64,000 bases of DNA from Vespula vulgaris. Lineage: Eukaryota > Arthropoda > Insecta > Hymenoptera > Vespidae. Where the stretch lies: positions 15,545,558 to 15,609,557 of the forward strand of contig NC_066587.1 of assembly GCF_905475345.1 (NCBI RefSeq). Reading direction: 5' to 3'. The position numbers and the translations under genes were made by a program. Shown piece after piece: positions 45,308 to 56,749 of this stretch (within the stretch, counting starts at the first letter, position 1; the number at the start of each line of letters is the position of its first letter). A model generated the notes under the pieces. That model was not told the DNA's origin. It worked only from the letters and a program-made list of their open reading frames with translations, and did not search any database.

Positions 45308-45435
45308 ACTCTAATTACAAGCGGTAGCTTACAGAGCGGCCCGTAGTAATGCGATCGCTCGTGTGCTCTCATTAACAATTACTGTACAAGGAGAGTTAAT
45401 GCACGGCATGATCATGGTTATAATTAGTGGTGGAC
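45308..45435. promoter_or_regulatory. Homeodomain-core cluster, candidate enhancer
   Basis: Six TAAT/ATTA cores in about 115 bp: 45312, 45347, 45371, 45378, 45397 and 45421 (start positions), in complex sequence with GTAATGCGATCG and the 10 bp palindrome CATGATCATG (about 45407). This density is above what the surrounding GC-balanced sequence would suggest. Role inferred. Confidence 0.35.
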
Positions 45436-45512
45436 GGGGCTGTAGGAGATAGAGAGAAGTGAAAGGGAGCGAAAGTGGGAGAAGAGGAAGAAGGGAGGGA
45501 GAGTCACAACCG

Positions 45513-45548
<36 letters not shown>

Positions 45549-45740
45549 TGTGGAGAGTACCTACTCCTACTACTCGCGTAATGAGTTTGCGAGAGAGCAT
45601 ACGACGTGACTACGTGGCGAGCATAGAACGCCTATGACATCCCTCCCTTTCTCTCTCTCTCTCCTCTCCTTTTCTCTCTCTCTCTCTCTTTCTCTCCTTC
45701 CACCCTTGTTTCGTTTCGCCAGGAAACTCCTGCTGGCTTC
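45436..45740. repeat. Purine run then CT tracts
   Basis: GA-rich 45450-45505, (CT)n 45513-45549, complex 45550-45640, CT-rich 45648-45700. Confidence 0.85.
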
Positions 45741-45887
45741 GGTTCACCGGTTTTCCGCTTCTCTTTGGCCACGCGTCAATGACGACAATTAGCCGTGGCA
45801 TGCTTCACGACTACCGCCTGCTCTTTTCAATCTTAACGCCTAAAACCGTCGACTTTCCCTCGATGATCTAGCTTACGATAATAACAA
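45741..45887. other. Complex segment with Grainyhead-like word
   Basis: CACCGGTTTT at about 45746 is one mismatch from the AACCGGTT core. CpG-containing, no coding signal. Confidence 0.22.

Positions 45888-45922
<35 letters not shown>
45888..45922. repeat. (ACG)n trinucleotide array
   Basis: About 11 perfect units, ACG on the plus strand. Confidence 0.96.
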
Positions 45923-45923
<1 letters not shown>

Positions 45924-46194
45924 TCATGAGGACGAGGATGACGAATTTTCAGACCACTCGAACGAAAAAGCTGTCTAATTGCCGGGATGTGATTTTTTCT
46001 TTCTTTTTTATCTTTTTTGCCCGTCTGGCCTGTTTTTATACCCGTCATTAATATACCCGATAAGAAGAAAGAATATATTTATTAATTAATCTTATTTATT
46101 AATTTTTATGTATGTAGTATCTATTGATGATTTTATATACACGTTTCTCTCTCTCTCTTTCTCTTTTAGAAGGCAAAAAAGAAAAAAGAAAAAA

Positions 46195-46545
46195 ATAATT
46201 GAATTCTATTCGAATGAATGCCGGTAGAAATGAAAGGACAACGTGCAATCATTGGCAGGTATCAGCATGCTCGATTAAAAACATACCTATAAGATAATGA
46301 AATTTAATTAACGCCCACAAGTCAGAGACCCGATACCCGTTAGTAGATATTTCCGCGAGCGATAATCTGTATTAATGATCGAGTCTCGTAGCAAGTGAAT
46401 CTCGTAAATCGGCGATACGAGATTACGAGCAATTTATTCGATTCGCTGTTATTCGTTTTTAATTTTAATTACGTCAGAGAAAGCGAAGGAAACGACAAGG
46501 AACGCTATACGATAGACTGACGTATTATGGCATAATTATGCCGAC
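46195..46545. promoter_or_regulatory. Candidate enhancer, homeodomain-rich
   Basis: Complex sequence of about 350 bp with many AT-rich homeodomain-like cores (GATTAAAAAC, TTTAATTAACG, TATTAATGATCG, AATTTTAATTACGTC) and a CRE-like TTACGTCA at the end (about 46470). No coding signal. Confidence 0.32.
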
Positions 46546-47243
46546 AACGTTAAGTATACGTGCAACTATACGGGTGAAAGGGAAGAAGATCGACGATTTT
46601 AATATCGTAGAATTAACGCGTAAGGTAATAATAATAGAATACATAATAATGACCATGGCGATGATAATAAACAGTGATATTAATAACGAGTGGTTTGTAG
46701 GTATATAGAAAATTAAAAGTTGAGAGATATGGAAAATCTTTTCTTTTTTTTTTCGCTCTCCTTTTTCCCTTTTTTTATGAGAACAAAAAAAAAAAGACAA
46801 AAGAAAACAATACCAAACTGATTACACGCTCGTCATAATGTTATACGTCCAACTTCTTTCTTAAAGCTTTAATTATAAACCGATCGTTGCGCTCTAAATG
46901 CAAACAAATTCCACAAAACACGGACTCTACTCTTTTATTCTCCGAAAGGTTGTTTCAACAAAATAAGAGTAACGGTAGATAAAAGGAATTTCCATTTGCG
47001 ATTGCACTCGTTGAAAGGATTTTAATTCCGGCCACGTATGTACGTACGTATATATGTATTTCCTTTTTTCTTTCCCGTGAAAAAACTCATCGAAGAGATA
47101 AATTACTAATAGGATATCGGTAATACCTTACGTTAATACTTTTGACTACCGTGCTAAAACTTCTGTTATTCATTAGATCTCATTAGAAGCATTCAATCTT
47201 TTCTATCTATCCGCACAATACGTCGACGTCGTTCTCGACACGG
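46546..47243. other. AT-rich stretch, no gene seen
   Basis: T-run 46745-46753, A-run 46787-46796, (GTAC/GTAT) words at 47036-47060. Nothing supportable. Confidence 0.45.
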
Positions 47244-47299
47244 TGACGACAACGACGACGACAACGACAACGACGACAACGACGACGACGACGATGACG
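47244..47299. repeat. (ACG)n / (AACG ACG) array
   Basis: GACGAC units with AAC interruptions, ACG on the plus strand. Confidence 0.94.
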
Positions 47300-47339
47300 C
47301 GAACGAGACGTTACCTCGCGCGCATTTAGAGATAAAGAG

Positions 47340-47945
47340 ATGAGAAGGAAAAGAAGATGGAGAAGAGGAGCCCGTGGAAGGGCGTTATTGTTCTTCAAAA
47401 CAATTTAAACTTTAATTACTTCGGTGAACTGCAGAAACGACGTTGCGACAGTCCCACTGTTTGCCATCGTAAAATTAATTGGCTTCTCGTGCCTCTCCTC
47501 CTTCTTCTCTACCATCCCTTTCTTCGGTCACTCTCTCTCTCTCCCTCTCTTTCTTTCTCTTTCTCTCTCTCTTTCATATATACCTTTCATTCCAACAGCA
47601 CCTTGCCAACCCCAACTATCCCCACCATTATCCCTTTTCTCCGCCAATTCCACCTCCATCGAGCTTCAACCACCGCCACCCGTCACCCCCTCCTCCCATC
47701 GCGCCGAGCTGCATATCCGCTCCGCGAGCGGATCAATCGACGAAGAGAAAAGAGTGGAGGAGGCGGAAAAGAGAGAGAGAGAGAGAGAGAGAGGGGGAGA
47801 GAGAAGCAGCCATTTCTCTCCCGTGACCGTTTCGTGCGTTATCCGGACGCAATTACCGCGAAGACCGTCCGTCATGCATTGCGTCATCACGCGGCGAAAT
47901 GTGCGCACGCGTTCTTGTGGACATGACAATCCACCAGATAGAGAA
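47340..47945. promoter_or_regulatory. GC-rich candidate promoter-type island
   Basis: Complex parts at 47340-47480 and 47690-47945 around CT and CCA-rich sequence. ATCCGCTC-CGC-GAGCGGAT (47715-47733) is an inverted repeat with 8 bp arms. ATTGCGTCATCACG (about 47877) is a C/EBP-ATF-like word. CpG density is visibly higher than elsewhere. (GA)n at 47769-47803. Could be a promoter or first-exon region, but no initiator or good ORF was found. Confidence 0.28.
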
Positions 47946-47956
47946 AATCACTGCTA

Positions 47957-47957
<1 letters not shown>

Positions 47958-47998
<41 letters not shown>
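47958..47998. repeat. (CT)n microsatellite
   Basis: About 20 CT units. Confidence 0.96.
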
Positions 47999-48000
<2 letters not shown>

Positions 48001-48556
48001 GTACTCTTTGTCTACCCTCTATATCTCTATCTATCTATCTCTATCTGTTTCTCTTGTTTTTTCTCTTTTCTTCCTTTTTGCACGTTCATCGAGAAAGACA
48101 ACAATACGGAGCTGTGCGCTCGAGCGTGCGCGCGACCTGTAGATTTGAAATCCAATCGCGTTGTTCGGTAACCATGAAAAGAATAAAAAAAAAAAGAGAG
48201 AGGGAGAGAGAGAGAGAGGGAGAGAAATAAAAAAAGAACGAGAGAAAAATGAATAGTAAAAAGATATATTCAAAGGAGACTTCCACCCACTCAAATAAAT
48301 CTACCCTCCCAAAGCGAACGAATATTTCCGATCTCTCTCGTTCTTCCTATTCGTCCTACCTCCTATGTACCTTTTATTATACGCTTCTCGTATAAATGTA
48401 TACTCTCTTCGTGTGCTCTTATTTTATAGGCATATCACATTGTGTTTCGAGAAACACGCGACACCCTTTTGTTTCAAGATTCTATAAAAGGACGAGCTAC
48501 ATGTCTACGTGCACCTTCCTTTCTTTCTTTCTTTCTTTCTACCTCTCTCTAACCCT

Positions 48557-48559
<3 letters not shown>
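47999..48559. other. No gene seen
   Basis: CpG-rich patch 48105-48170 (GCGCTCGAGCGTGCGCGCG), GA run 48195-48230. TATAAAAG at 48483-48490 is a good TATA word on the plus strand without a clear initiator. An acceptor-like TCTTATTTTATAG ends at 48430. Confidence 0.35.
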
Positions 48560-48610
<51 letters not shown>

Positions 48611-48628
48611 CTCTCTCTCTCTCTCTCA
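48560..48628. repeat. (CT)n microsatellite
   Basis: About 22 CT units, CTTTCTTT interruption, then more CT. Confidence 0.96.
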
Positions 48629-48689
48629 CTCTGTATGTGTATATATATAAATATATTCTTTTAAGAGACGTTGCTTTTCAGATTCCTCT

Positions 48690-49020
48690 CGAAAAGTCAA
48701 AGTGTCCCGCCTTTACTATCGCGGTTAGACACGAATCCCATTCCGTACGATCCATTTGCTCGCGGTACGAAGCGTGGAGAGAGTAAATCCGCGGAGGATA
48801 GACGTCGGGAAAGAAATCGAAAGAAGGGGAGCGAAAAATAGCAAGAAAGCGAGCGAGAGAAAAAGAGAAAAAGAGGAAGAGAGAGAGAGAGAGAGAGAGA
48901 AATGCTTTCGAATAAAAAAGAAGAAGACAAAAGAGAAAGAAAAAGGGAAGGACTCGAGCGAACGGTACACATCGGCGCGCCACGCCCGCGGAAATAAAAT
49001 TTCTCTTGCTCGTCGACGTC
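48690..49020. other. CpG-rich complex segment with purine run
   Basis: Complex at 48690-48800 and 48945-49020, purine-rich between with (GA)n at 48878-48900. Part of the GC-rich 47.3-50.1 kb zone. Confidence 0.3.
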
Positions 49021-49132
49021 GTGCCCACCACCACCACTACCACCACTACTACCACCACCACTACCATCAACAACCACCATCAACTACCACCACTACCACC
49101 ACCACCACTAGAAGCAGCAGCAGCAGCAGCAA

Positions 49133-49177
<45 letters not shown>
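49021..49177. repeat. (CCA)n-(AGC)n triplet arrays
   Basis: CCA/CTA triplets (49021-49110) passing into about 20 AGC units with AAC and AGT variants (49112-49177). Reads poly-His, poly-Thr, poly-Ser or poly-Ala by frame. A 226-codon plus frame (48756-49436) runs through but begins and ends in repeat-driven composition. Confidence 0.95.
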
Positions 49178-49178
<1 letters not shown>

Positions 49179-49583
49179 TTCCCCTTTCCTTTCACCTCCT
49201 CTAGTTCTGCTCTTCCTGTCTCTCTCTCTCTCTCTTTTTCTCTCACCATCATCCCTCGCAATCCTCCTTCCACCCACCCCCTCCTCGACGACGAGGCTGC
49301 GCTTGTTGATATTCATTTGGAACGTCACTTTGGCCGCGATAACCAGCCCGACGCTTTCCAGGGGCTGCGTACGCCGGAAACGATTCTGTCTTTCTCCCCG
49401 TTTTATCCTACCTCTTTCCCTCTCCACCCCGGTTAGTTTCCCTCACTCCTACCATTCTTACTCGACGCAACGAGCGCAGCCGTAATGCCGGCGGCGGCCA
49501 ATGCTCGCGAAAGGCTGACTCAGGCATCGTTGTCGTGTGCGGCCGGGCCGGTGCATCGATCGCCTTCTCCTACGCTGCACATC
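49178..49583. promoter_or_regulatory. GC-rich complex island with AP-1-type site
   Basis: Complex CpG-rich sequence, densest at 49280-49400 and 49480-49565. TGACTCA at 49516-49522 is an exact AP-1 core in a MARE-like context (GGCTGACTCAGGCA). GGCGGCGGCCAATGC holds a CCAAT word. Candidate promoter-proximal or enhancer sequence. Confidence 0.3.
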
Positions 49584-49650
49584 GTCTCCTTCTCCTCTTC
49601 CTTCTTCTCCTCCTTCTCCTCTTCCTCCTCCTCCACCTCATCCTCCACCC
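49584..49650. repeat. (TCC)n pyrimidine triplet tract
   Basis: Imperfect TCC/TCT triplets. Confidence 0.92.
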
Positions 49651-49776
49651 TTTGCACAACCTCCGACCCTTCCTCCTCCTTTACCACTCTCTCCAAACAT
49701 CTACACTACACCCACGTGATACACGCGAGTCTTTTCCTTCTCGACCCTTCTTCGTTTTCTTCCACTCTATCCTCAC

Positions 49777-49779
<3 letters not shown>

Positions 49780-49846
<67 letters not shown>
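49780..49846. repeat. (CT)n microsatellite, longest in window
   Basis: About 33 uninterrupted CT units, followed by CTGT/CTAT variants to 49885. Confidence 0.97.
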
Positions 49847-49850
<4 letters not shown>

Positions 49851-49899
49851 GTATGTCTGTCTATCTCTGTATACCTCTCTATCTCTATCTTTCTTTCCC

Positions 49900-51319
49900 C
49901 TTCTCTCTCCTTTTCTTACTTTCTACCTCGGAAGAAGCCACCACCCTGCATCGACGCTTGCTGCACCGACAGAGTCGCGCGCAAGCGACCAAACGAGCTT
50001 TACCCGAGGGCTATCCGAGAATACCCGATTTAAACGTCGTTGTATCGCGAATGCTACTCTCTCCTCTCTGTTTCTTTATAATGGTGAAAGAGAGAGAGAG
50101 AGAGAAAGGGAGAGGGAGAGGCACGTGAACGGCTATGTTATATTTCCTTCTTTCTCTCCGTCTCTCTCTCTCTCACTCTCTCTTTCTCTCTCTCTTTGGT
50201 TTTCTTTTCTTGAACACATTTCACCCCGCGAAAGAAAATGCCAGCGACGTTATCGTTACCGTTCGTAGAGGCGAAAAACTTCGATTAAATTTTCTAAAGA
50301 ACGTTACGCTCGAATCTAAAGATTCTCCAATAAAGACGAGCTGACATTTTACAAAGAAATTTGAAGAGAAAAGATCGAGAATCGATCGTGTTATAATGTA
50401 CAAGGAAATTAGCGATTTTTTTACGAAAGATCAAAAATGTGATATATAATACCAACGAAATGCAACTAACTCTATCTCGTTTTTATCTTTCTTTATCTCT
50501 CTCTCTCTCTCTTCGAATAATCAACAGTATTTCGATGACGAATGACAATTATATAATATTGTATTCTTTAACAAAACTATAATTATAGATACTTGCAAAC
50601 AATTTGTAGTCACAAATATTTAAATGTCATTTGCTCGTTTTATAATAATTAACCGAACAAAAAATATATCGATGCAACGTAAATTCGTTTACGTGTTAAG
50701 CATAAAATAATATAATAATTAATAACAACAACAACAACAATAATAACAATAATAAAAAAATCGATATCGCTTGCTATCGTCGCGACGTTCGATAACACCG
50801 CGACAAAATCGATGTGTGTGTATCTTGTCGAAGGATAGAATCGAATCGAACGTGGTGTATCGTGTGGACTCGAGAGAAAGAGAGAAGGATGGGGGATGGG
50901 TGGCAGGGGGAAGCAGGCAAGCGGGTGGAGCGGATGGTCAGGGGTAGAAAGGTAGGTAGAGTAGGAGAGTGAGAGAGAAGGGGGATGAACGAGCCTCGAA
51001 TAAAGTGGACGAAGGTGTACGTATGGTAACGCGGTATATACATACGTATAGGGCACGCGCGTGGCTTTACAACGCTGCCTACCCCTCGTCACTCATCCCT
51101 CTCTTTTATGTTGCCTGGTGGCCATCGAAACGACGAGAATCGGAGGTTTGGGGGGTGAGGGTGGAGGGTGTGGAGAATTTTCGCGCTTAGAATAGGTGGC
51201 GTTCGGTGGTGGTAAAAGAGCTGCTAGGTGACGTTGAGCACGAGCACTTTACTAGATGGTTATTTCATGCGAGTAGCAATAACATTTTCCTAGCATTTTG
51301 TTAATGGATGCTCTATCTC
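49900..51319. other. No gene seen
   Basis: Complex piece 49925-50060, GA run 50090-50110, CT runs 50150-50200, AT-rich 50350-50770 with AAC/AAT units, G-rich and CpG-rich 50780-51240. None of the frames is recognised. Confidence 0.35.
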
Positions 51320-51320
51320 G

Positions 51321-51394
<74 letters not shown>
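51320..51394. repeat. (CT)n microsatellite
   Basis: About 35 CT units with two CTTT interruptions. Confidence 0.96.
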
Positions 51395-51395
<1 letters not shown>

Positions 51396-51999
51396 ATCTT
51401 TCCATCGGTGCATCGCAATGTATAAATGCATTTCATTCTTTTTTGAAACCTTCTTTTTCCTGAAGAAATTTACTTCCCATTGGAATGTTGACTCCAAGGA
51501 TTATTGTCGCGTTGATTTGTTTACTTATCCCATACTTGTCGTTATTTTTATTTACCTTCGAATTATTTTATTTTATATTTTCATACAATACAGCCACAAA
51601 AGTCAATAATTTTATTTGGACATCTCTGATTCGTTGAAATACATCGAGAATTCGTTAGAGAGCAACGATTTTATCAGCATTTAGTTAATGAAAATTCTCT
51701 CGTCGTCGTCGATTCCTTCTTTCGTTTTATTTTTGTTTGTTTGGGAAATACATTATACACATACATACATAAATATAAATTTGCGAGATAGACAGAGCTA
51801 TGTATCTACGTATACATACGTAATTTAATGGCGGAACATGGAAAAATTTTGTGACCATTATTATATGAAAAAGTATTTACTTTTTATTTATATTCCTCTT
51901 CTTCTCTTTTGTTCTCTCTCTCTCTCTCTCCCTTTCTCTCTCCCTCTTTCTCTCTTTCTCTATCTCTATTTTCATTAATTATATATGTATATGTATACA
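51395..51999. other. AT-rich stretch, no gene seen
   Basis: T-rich then AT-rich, CT-rich 51916-51968. Confidence 0.5.
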
Positions 52000-52170
52000 C
52001 GTACATGTAAACGAGCTTGTTGCGAGCACGTTTAACAAAGAAAGCTTTGTATTCAAGCTATTCGACAACACACAAGGTTGAAGGCAGCCGTTGTTTGATC
52101 GCTAATTAAGCTCTGCTAAATCTAGCATCAATTAGCCACGATCGAGCGGGAGCTTGTTCCAATTGAAAAA
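52000..52170. promoter_or_regulatory. Candidate enhancer with dimeric SoxE-type site
   Basis: ACAAAG-AAAG-CTTTGT at 52035-52050 is an inverted pair of Sox-type half sites with a 4 bp spacer, the arrangement known for SoxE dimers. Within the next 100 bp are CGCTAATTAAGC and CATCAATTAGCC (homeodomain cores) and CCAATTG. The block is complex and sharply bounded by low-complexity DNA. The motifs are seen; function is inferred. Confidence 0.4.
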
Positions 52171-52680
52171 AAAAGAAAGAAATATATATATATATATACC
52201 ATGGGTTCTATTCTTCGACTCTAATTGGATTGGAACGTAAGACAATACTATGAGAATTTTTTCATACGTTCCACATATCTCGTTAAATGTCAATTTAAAA
52301 ATTCTATTCTCATCGTGTCTTTTCCAAGAATAATTTTTTATAACGTCTTAAGTAACTAATAAGCTGTCCGTTGCGTATACGTATCCACGTTCGATCATTA
52401 ATGATATTATTAAGAAAAATATATTATTGAAATAATCAGATATAGAGTTCGAAGAAATAAGAATTCATTTGAAAATATGTGCAAATAAGGGTAAAGAAGG
52501 AATAATTATAATAATGAAAGAATTGATCTAGATTTTTCTACGATACAATGTAAAAGATAAACAAATACGATTATTTTTCATGATACAATAGAATCATTCA
52601 TCGGCATAAATGTAAGGTTTCCTAAATAACACTGATTTGTATTGTAACAGTACGATATTCTATCTATCTTTACTTAGGTA
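52171..52680. other. AT-rich stretch, no gene seen
   Basis: Short AT run 52182-52197, otherwise AT-rich. Confidence 0.5.
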
Positions 52681-52875
52681 TATACGTCGCGGGAGACTAG
52701 CAATAAATGACCATTTATTTCAATTATTAGAGCGTAAATAAAGAACCTTGGAGGATAAACGTGCCACGTGTGTCCGCGAAACGTGTATCGTGGCTCTCAT
52801 ATATTTGCCGAACTACTTGGGACTGTACGCATCGCGCGCCTCCTTTATGGCGCAATATCTCTCAACTTCCTCGAA
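52681..52875. other. Complex island
   Basis: GC-balanced (GGGAGACTAGC, GTGCCACGTGTGTCCGCG) with CCACGTG, an E-box, at about 52762. Short plus frames are not recognised. Confidence 0.25.
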
Positions 52876-53145
52876 CTAGACCGTATGTCTTTTTTTTCTT
52901 TCTCTTTTTCATTCTCTCTTTCTCTCTTTCTATCTATCTATCTTTCTTTCTTTCTCTCACAAACGATATTTGCGCCAAGCGAGATAACGAAACTATGAAG
53001 TATGATAAAGTACTTCGACGAGTCGCAAAGAAGAATGCAGCAACTCGTCGCTTTTATCTCTATTAAAACTTTGTTGCCTATAATAAATCATGAATTTTAA
53101 GAAAAATCGTAGCCATCGAAACTATCTAATAAATCTTTTCTAATA

Positions 53146-53193
<48 letters not shown>
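53146..53193. repeat. (AT)n microsatellite
   Basis: About 23 TA units. Confidence 0.96.
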
Positions 53194-53197
<4 letters not shown>

Positions 53198-53962
53198 TTC
53201 CGTGGTTTCTCTACGCAAAGATCGATTTTTCTGAATTTCCTCCTAAAAGAGAATCGTATATCCTATCAATCAATCAACTGCAGCGTGCTTAAAAAAAAAA
53301 AAAGAGAAAAGGAAAAAGAAAAAAAACTATAAAAGAATATTAAACGAATTGTAATAGCGATCGTATGAATAGAATTTATCGAACTGATCTCTTCAAAAGA
53401 AATAAAGCAAGACTCGTGCAACGATGTGTTGTACGGTAGAAATCGTTATAATGTCGAGGTCAATCCTACCCTTCGTGACCTATGCACGACGGCTGAAAGA
53501 AGAAGGGTGCGAGAGAAAAATGTACCTACCTATAGTCTGTGCAAAAGGAAAAAAGTAAAAATGTTGGGGATATAGACGGATAAAGTTAGAGTCAAATAAA
53601 GCAAAGTCGAAGTCTTCATTGAAATTGCTAAAGCCGTGAATAAAGAAAAAAAAATCTTGTCTATCGGCAAACCTATGCTATAATGTATATATATACAAAT
53701 ATATATATAAATATATATATATATATTATATATATATACATACATACGTGTGCATGTGTATGTGTGTATTCTATGTTCCCAATATTCTCGCATATTTATG
53801 ATAAAAGCTCGAACTCGGTCGTGTCCTATCAACTATGAGCCTGTGGAGGGAGACACGTGAATTGATAATAATACATTGAACGAAAACCATGATCAAACAT
53901 AGAAGTAATCTTTGTCAACGACCCAAAATCATACCGCTATATTTCAACGTTCTAAATCGTTT

Positions 53963-53999
<37 letters not shown>

Positions 54000-54530
54000 A
54001 ATGAATTATCGCTTGAATCGTTTCAATCATCGATATATAATCTCCTCTTTTCTTCTTTTTATTTTGAAAACAGAGGAAGGGTTTATAATACAATACAATT
54101 TTACATCAAATTTGCAAGTACAATTGGAAGGTTTTTAAAATACAAAAAGAAAAAAAAATGAAAAAAAAATATGTAAAGCTACAAATGATGAAAACGAATA
54201 TAAACGGGTGATGAATCGAAAGGTATAATATTTGTATCGATCATAGATATTTCGAGTAACCAAGAGTTCAAAGGTTTGAAATAAATGATAAGCTTTATCG
54301 TTACCTTCCAACACTTCCTAAGATTTATAGTATGTAGTAAAACTAAAAATATGTACTTAGGCATGCGAATATACATATACACATATATATATATATATAT
54401 ACACATTCACACATACAAACACAACCACCCACGTACAACGAGCTCAAACAGAATCTATTTCAAAATATCTATCTGATAACCAACACGAATGATCTCTCAA
54501 GCACTTTCTTCCTTATCGAATCTTATGAAA
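53194..54530. other. AT-rich stretch with several TA runs, no gene seen
   Basis: A-run 53291-53303, complex piece 53400-53530, TA runs at 53686-53740, 53961-54000 and 54378-54402. A/T-rich frames only. Confidence 0.5.
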
Positions 54531-54720
54531 CGCATAAAGCCGGCAGTCGGTCAGTCCACCATGCGATATTTCTCTATCCAGACTGTTACTATTTTCTGAT
54601 GTACTATTCTCGATTTCTCTCACAAAGTCAACCGCTAGCACGAGTATAGCATCAGACTCGCGTCACTGACCTCCTCTGTTCTCTCATTCGCCGTGGACCA
54701 ATGAAGAGTACAAACACTTT
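54531..54720. other. Complex island
   Basis: GC-balanced block (CATAAAGCCGGCAGTCGG, CAACCGCTAGCACG, CCGTGGACCAATG). Candidate conserved noncoding element. Confidence 0.25.
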
Positions 54721-55111
54721 TGGTTAGTTATTATAAAACATATTTCTTTTTTACTGGCAAACGGACAAAGGAGAAATGGATTATGAAGGAGGAAGGTGAA
54801 GAGGGAAAACTAAAATTGTATTTAAACGTGCGAAATATTTCATTGGCCATCGTACGAATTTTCGTCCGATATAGAATCATATGTGTTCTTCGCAGAGTGA
54901 AAATCTTTTCAAACTTTGATGATACGCGCGCGAACATACGATGGGAAAGATCGATAGCGTTAATTGCTTGTCAAGCGTAACTTGTCGTATAAAAAAAAAA
55001 AAAGAGAAAGAAAGAAAGAAAGAAGGAAAAAAAACTGGCATACCATGAATATTTGATGTCGCCTCGTCGATGTTATCGATTCGTTCGCTAAGCAAACAGT
55101 CAAGATTCGAT
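54721..55111. other. No gene seen
   Basis: Mixed sequence with an 86-codon plus frame of unremarkable composition and an A-run at 54991-55003. Not recognised. Confidence 0.35.
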
Positions 55112-55135
55112 CTATGTACGTACGTACGTACGTAC

Positions 55136-55166
<31 letters not shown>

Positions 55167-55240
55167 TGTATGTATGTATGTATGTATGTATGTATGTATA
55201 TATGTATTTATGTATGAATGTATGTATGTATGTATGTATA
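55112..55240. repeat. (TACG)n-(TATG)n tetranucleotide array
   Basis: Five to six TACG units at the left end pass into about 25 TATG units with a few TATA/TTTA/AATG variants. Units differ from TACG by a single C to T at the CpG. Confidence 0.96.
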
Positions 55241-55890
55241 GCACGCTACTACGCGTTTCATCAGAAATACGATGTAACGCGACTTTATATTATGGAAATA
55301 AATTCGTGAATATTAACGAATACTAACCTACCAAAGAGAAGGACCTAATTTTTTTTAGGGTTTCTTTTTCTTTTTCTTTCTCTTTATTTATTTTTTTTTT
55401 CTCTTTAACTAATCAAAAGTGAATGTAACTTCATGAAAATCGAGTCGACCTTCGCAAACTTATTTACGTTTAACACGATAAAACTGTAGAAAATAATAAT
55501 AATTAATATTATTGTTAATTATAATAATAATAATTATAATAATAAATTCGATTTCTTCGAGTTAACATTGAATGAAAAAATAATTCTCGACAGAAAAAAT
55601 ACATTTTGATATTACTCGTAAAAATGTTTACCCTTCGGATCAATGAACTTACGTCTAGCTACTAGTGAATAGTCTCTCGAAAGAGGCAAAGATAAATGTG
55701 GATTCGCAAAACAGGATGTACAGCGATTAGAGATGAACGAATATATTTGTAGGCTATTCGTGTAATCTGTGTATGTGTACGTGTATGTGTGAGAAAGAGA
55801 GAGAGAAAGAGAAAGAGAGAAAGAAAGAAAGAAAGAAAGAATGAGAATACATATACACATGTGCCCTTATATCGACTTTTATTTTGCCTG
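55241..55890. other. AT-rich stretch, no gene seen
   Basis: T-rich 55350-55405, AAT/ATA units 55493-55545, purine (GAAA) run 55792-55840. Confidence 0.5.
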
Positions 55891-56115
55891 ACCTTGAACG
55901 AAATCATCGTTGCGTTGCAAAAGGGACGTAGTTACCTACGTCGTCGTAAACGATTCAAGCAGGGTACGAAGAAAGGAAAGCCGGTCTACGTTTCCCCTTT
56001 TAGCCCTTCTACGATGGGTTTTCGTCCCTTTCTATATATCGTGCTACGCATTTCACCGACCTTCATCGATCTCCATGAAGTCTTAAAAATACTTTCTGCG
56101 CGTGTCTATCTTGGC
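55891..56115. other. Complex island
   Basis: CpG-containing, non-repetitive (TACGTCGTCGTAAACG, CTACGATGGGTTTTCG). Part of a 116-codon plus frame that begins inside a GA array. The block is not recognised as a protein. Confidence 0.22.
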
Positions 56116-56134
56116 TTTCTACGTCGTAAAGAAA

Positions 56135-56135
<1 letters not shown>

Positions 56136-56175
<40 letters not shown>
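56136..56175. repeat. (AAT)n trinucleotide array
   Basis: About 13 perfect units. Confidence 0.96.
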
Positions 56176-56176
<1 letters not shown>

Positions 56177-56749
56177 GAAGAAAAATAAAAAAAGAAGAAG
56201 AAAAAGGATCGTTTAAAACTTTATTTTCGCAGTAATGAGATAAAAATATTAAATTAACGTATCCGATGGAAGGTTATTCAAGAATGAAGGGAAAAAAAAA
56301 AGAAAAGAGAGAGGAATTATCGCGTAAAAATTAACTATCGTGATAGAGTGATTTAAGTCGAAGAAAAAAGTATTCTCGATGATAGAAAGGTCATACCTTT
56401 TCAAGAAGAAGAAAAAGAAAAAGAAAAAGAAGAAGCAGAAGAAGAAGAAGTAAAAGAAGAAAAAGAAGGTTAAGGTATACATTAATTTCCATCGCGTTAT
56501 CCCTTTTTGCTTTGGTTTCGTTCGTCCATCGAATAAATAAAAGGGTTAATAAACACGTAAATCGCACGACGCAGAAGCAATTAACGTTCTTGCGTGCTTC
56601 GATAAGGGCGATCGTTCGTTCCTTCGAGACGAGTTTGCCTTCTACGATCGATAGGAATAAAAAGGTAGATTAAATCGGGTAGTAGTAGTTTCTTAAGAGG
56701 AAAAGAGGAAAAGGGGAAAAGAGAAGGAAAAGAAGGAGAAGAAGAAAAA
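56176..56749. other. No gene seen; A/G-rich
   Basis: GAA/AAG-rich 56175-56205 and 56403-56470, short complex piece 56500-56660, purine-rich 56695-56749. Confidence 0.45.

Noticed and set aside
47424..48230. 268-codon plus frame
   Set aside because: Runs through several CT and GA arrays; Ser/Leu and Arg/Glu repeats throughout. The complex links match no protein I know.
48756..49436. 226-codon plus frame with His, Thr and Ser runs
   Set aside because: Homopolymers come from CCA and AGC triplet arrays. The non-repeat tail has no recognisable domain. Kept only as a repeat entry.
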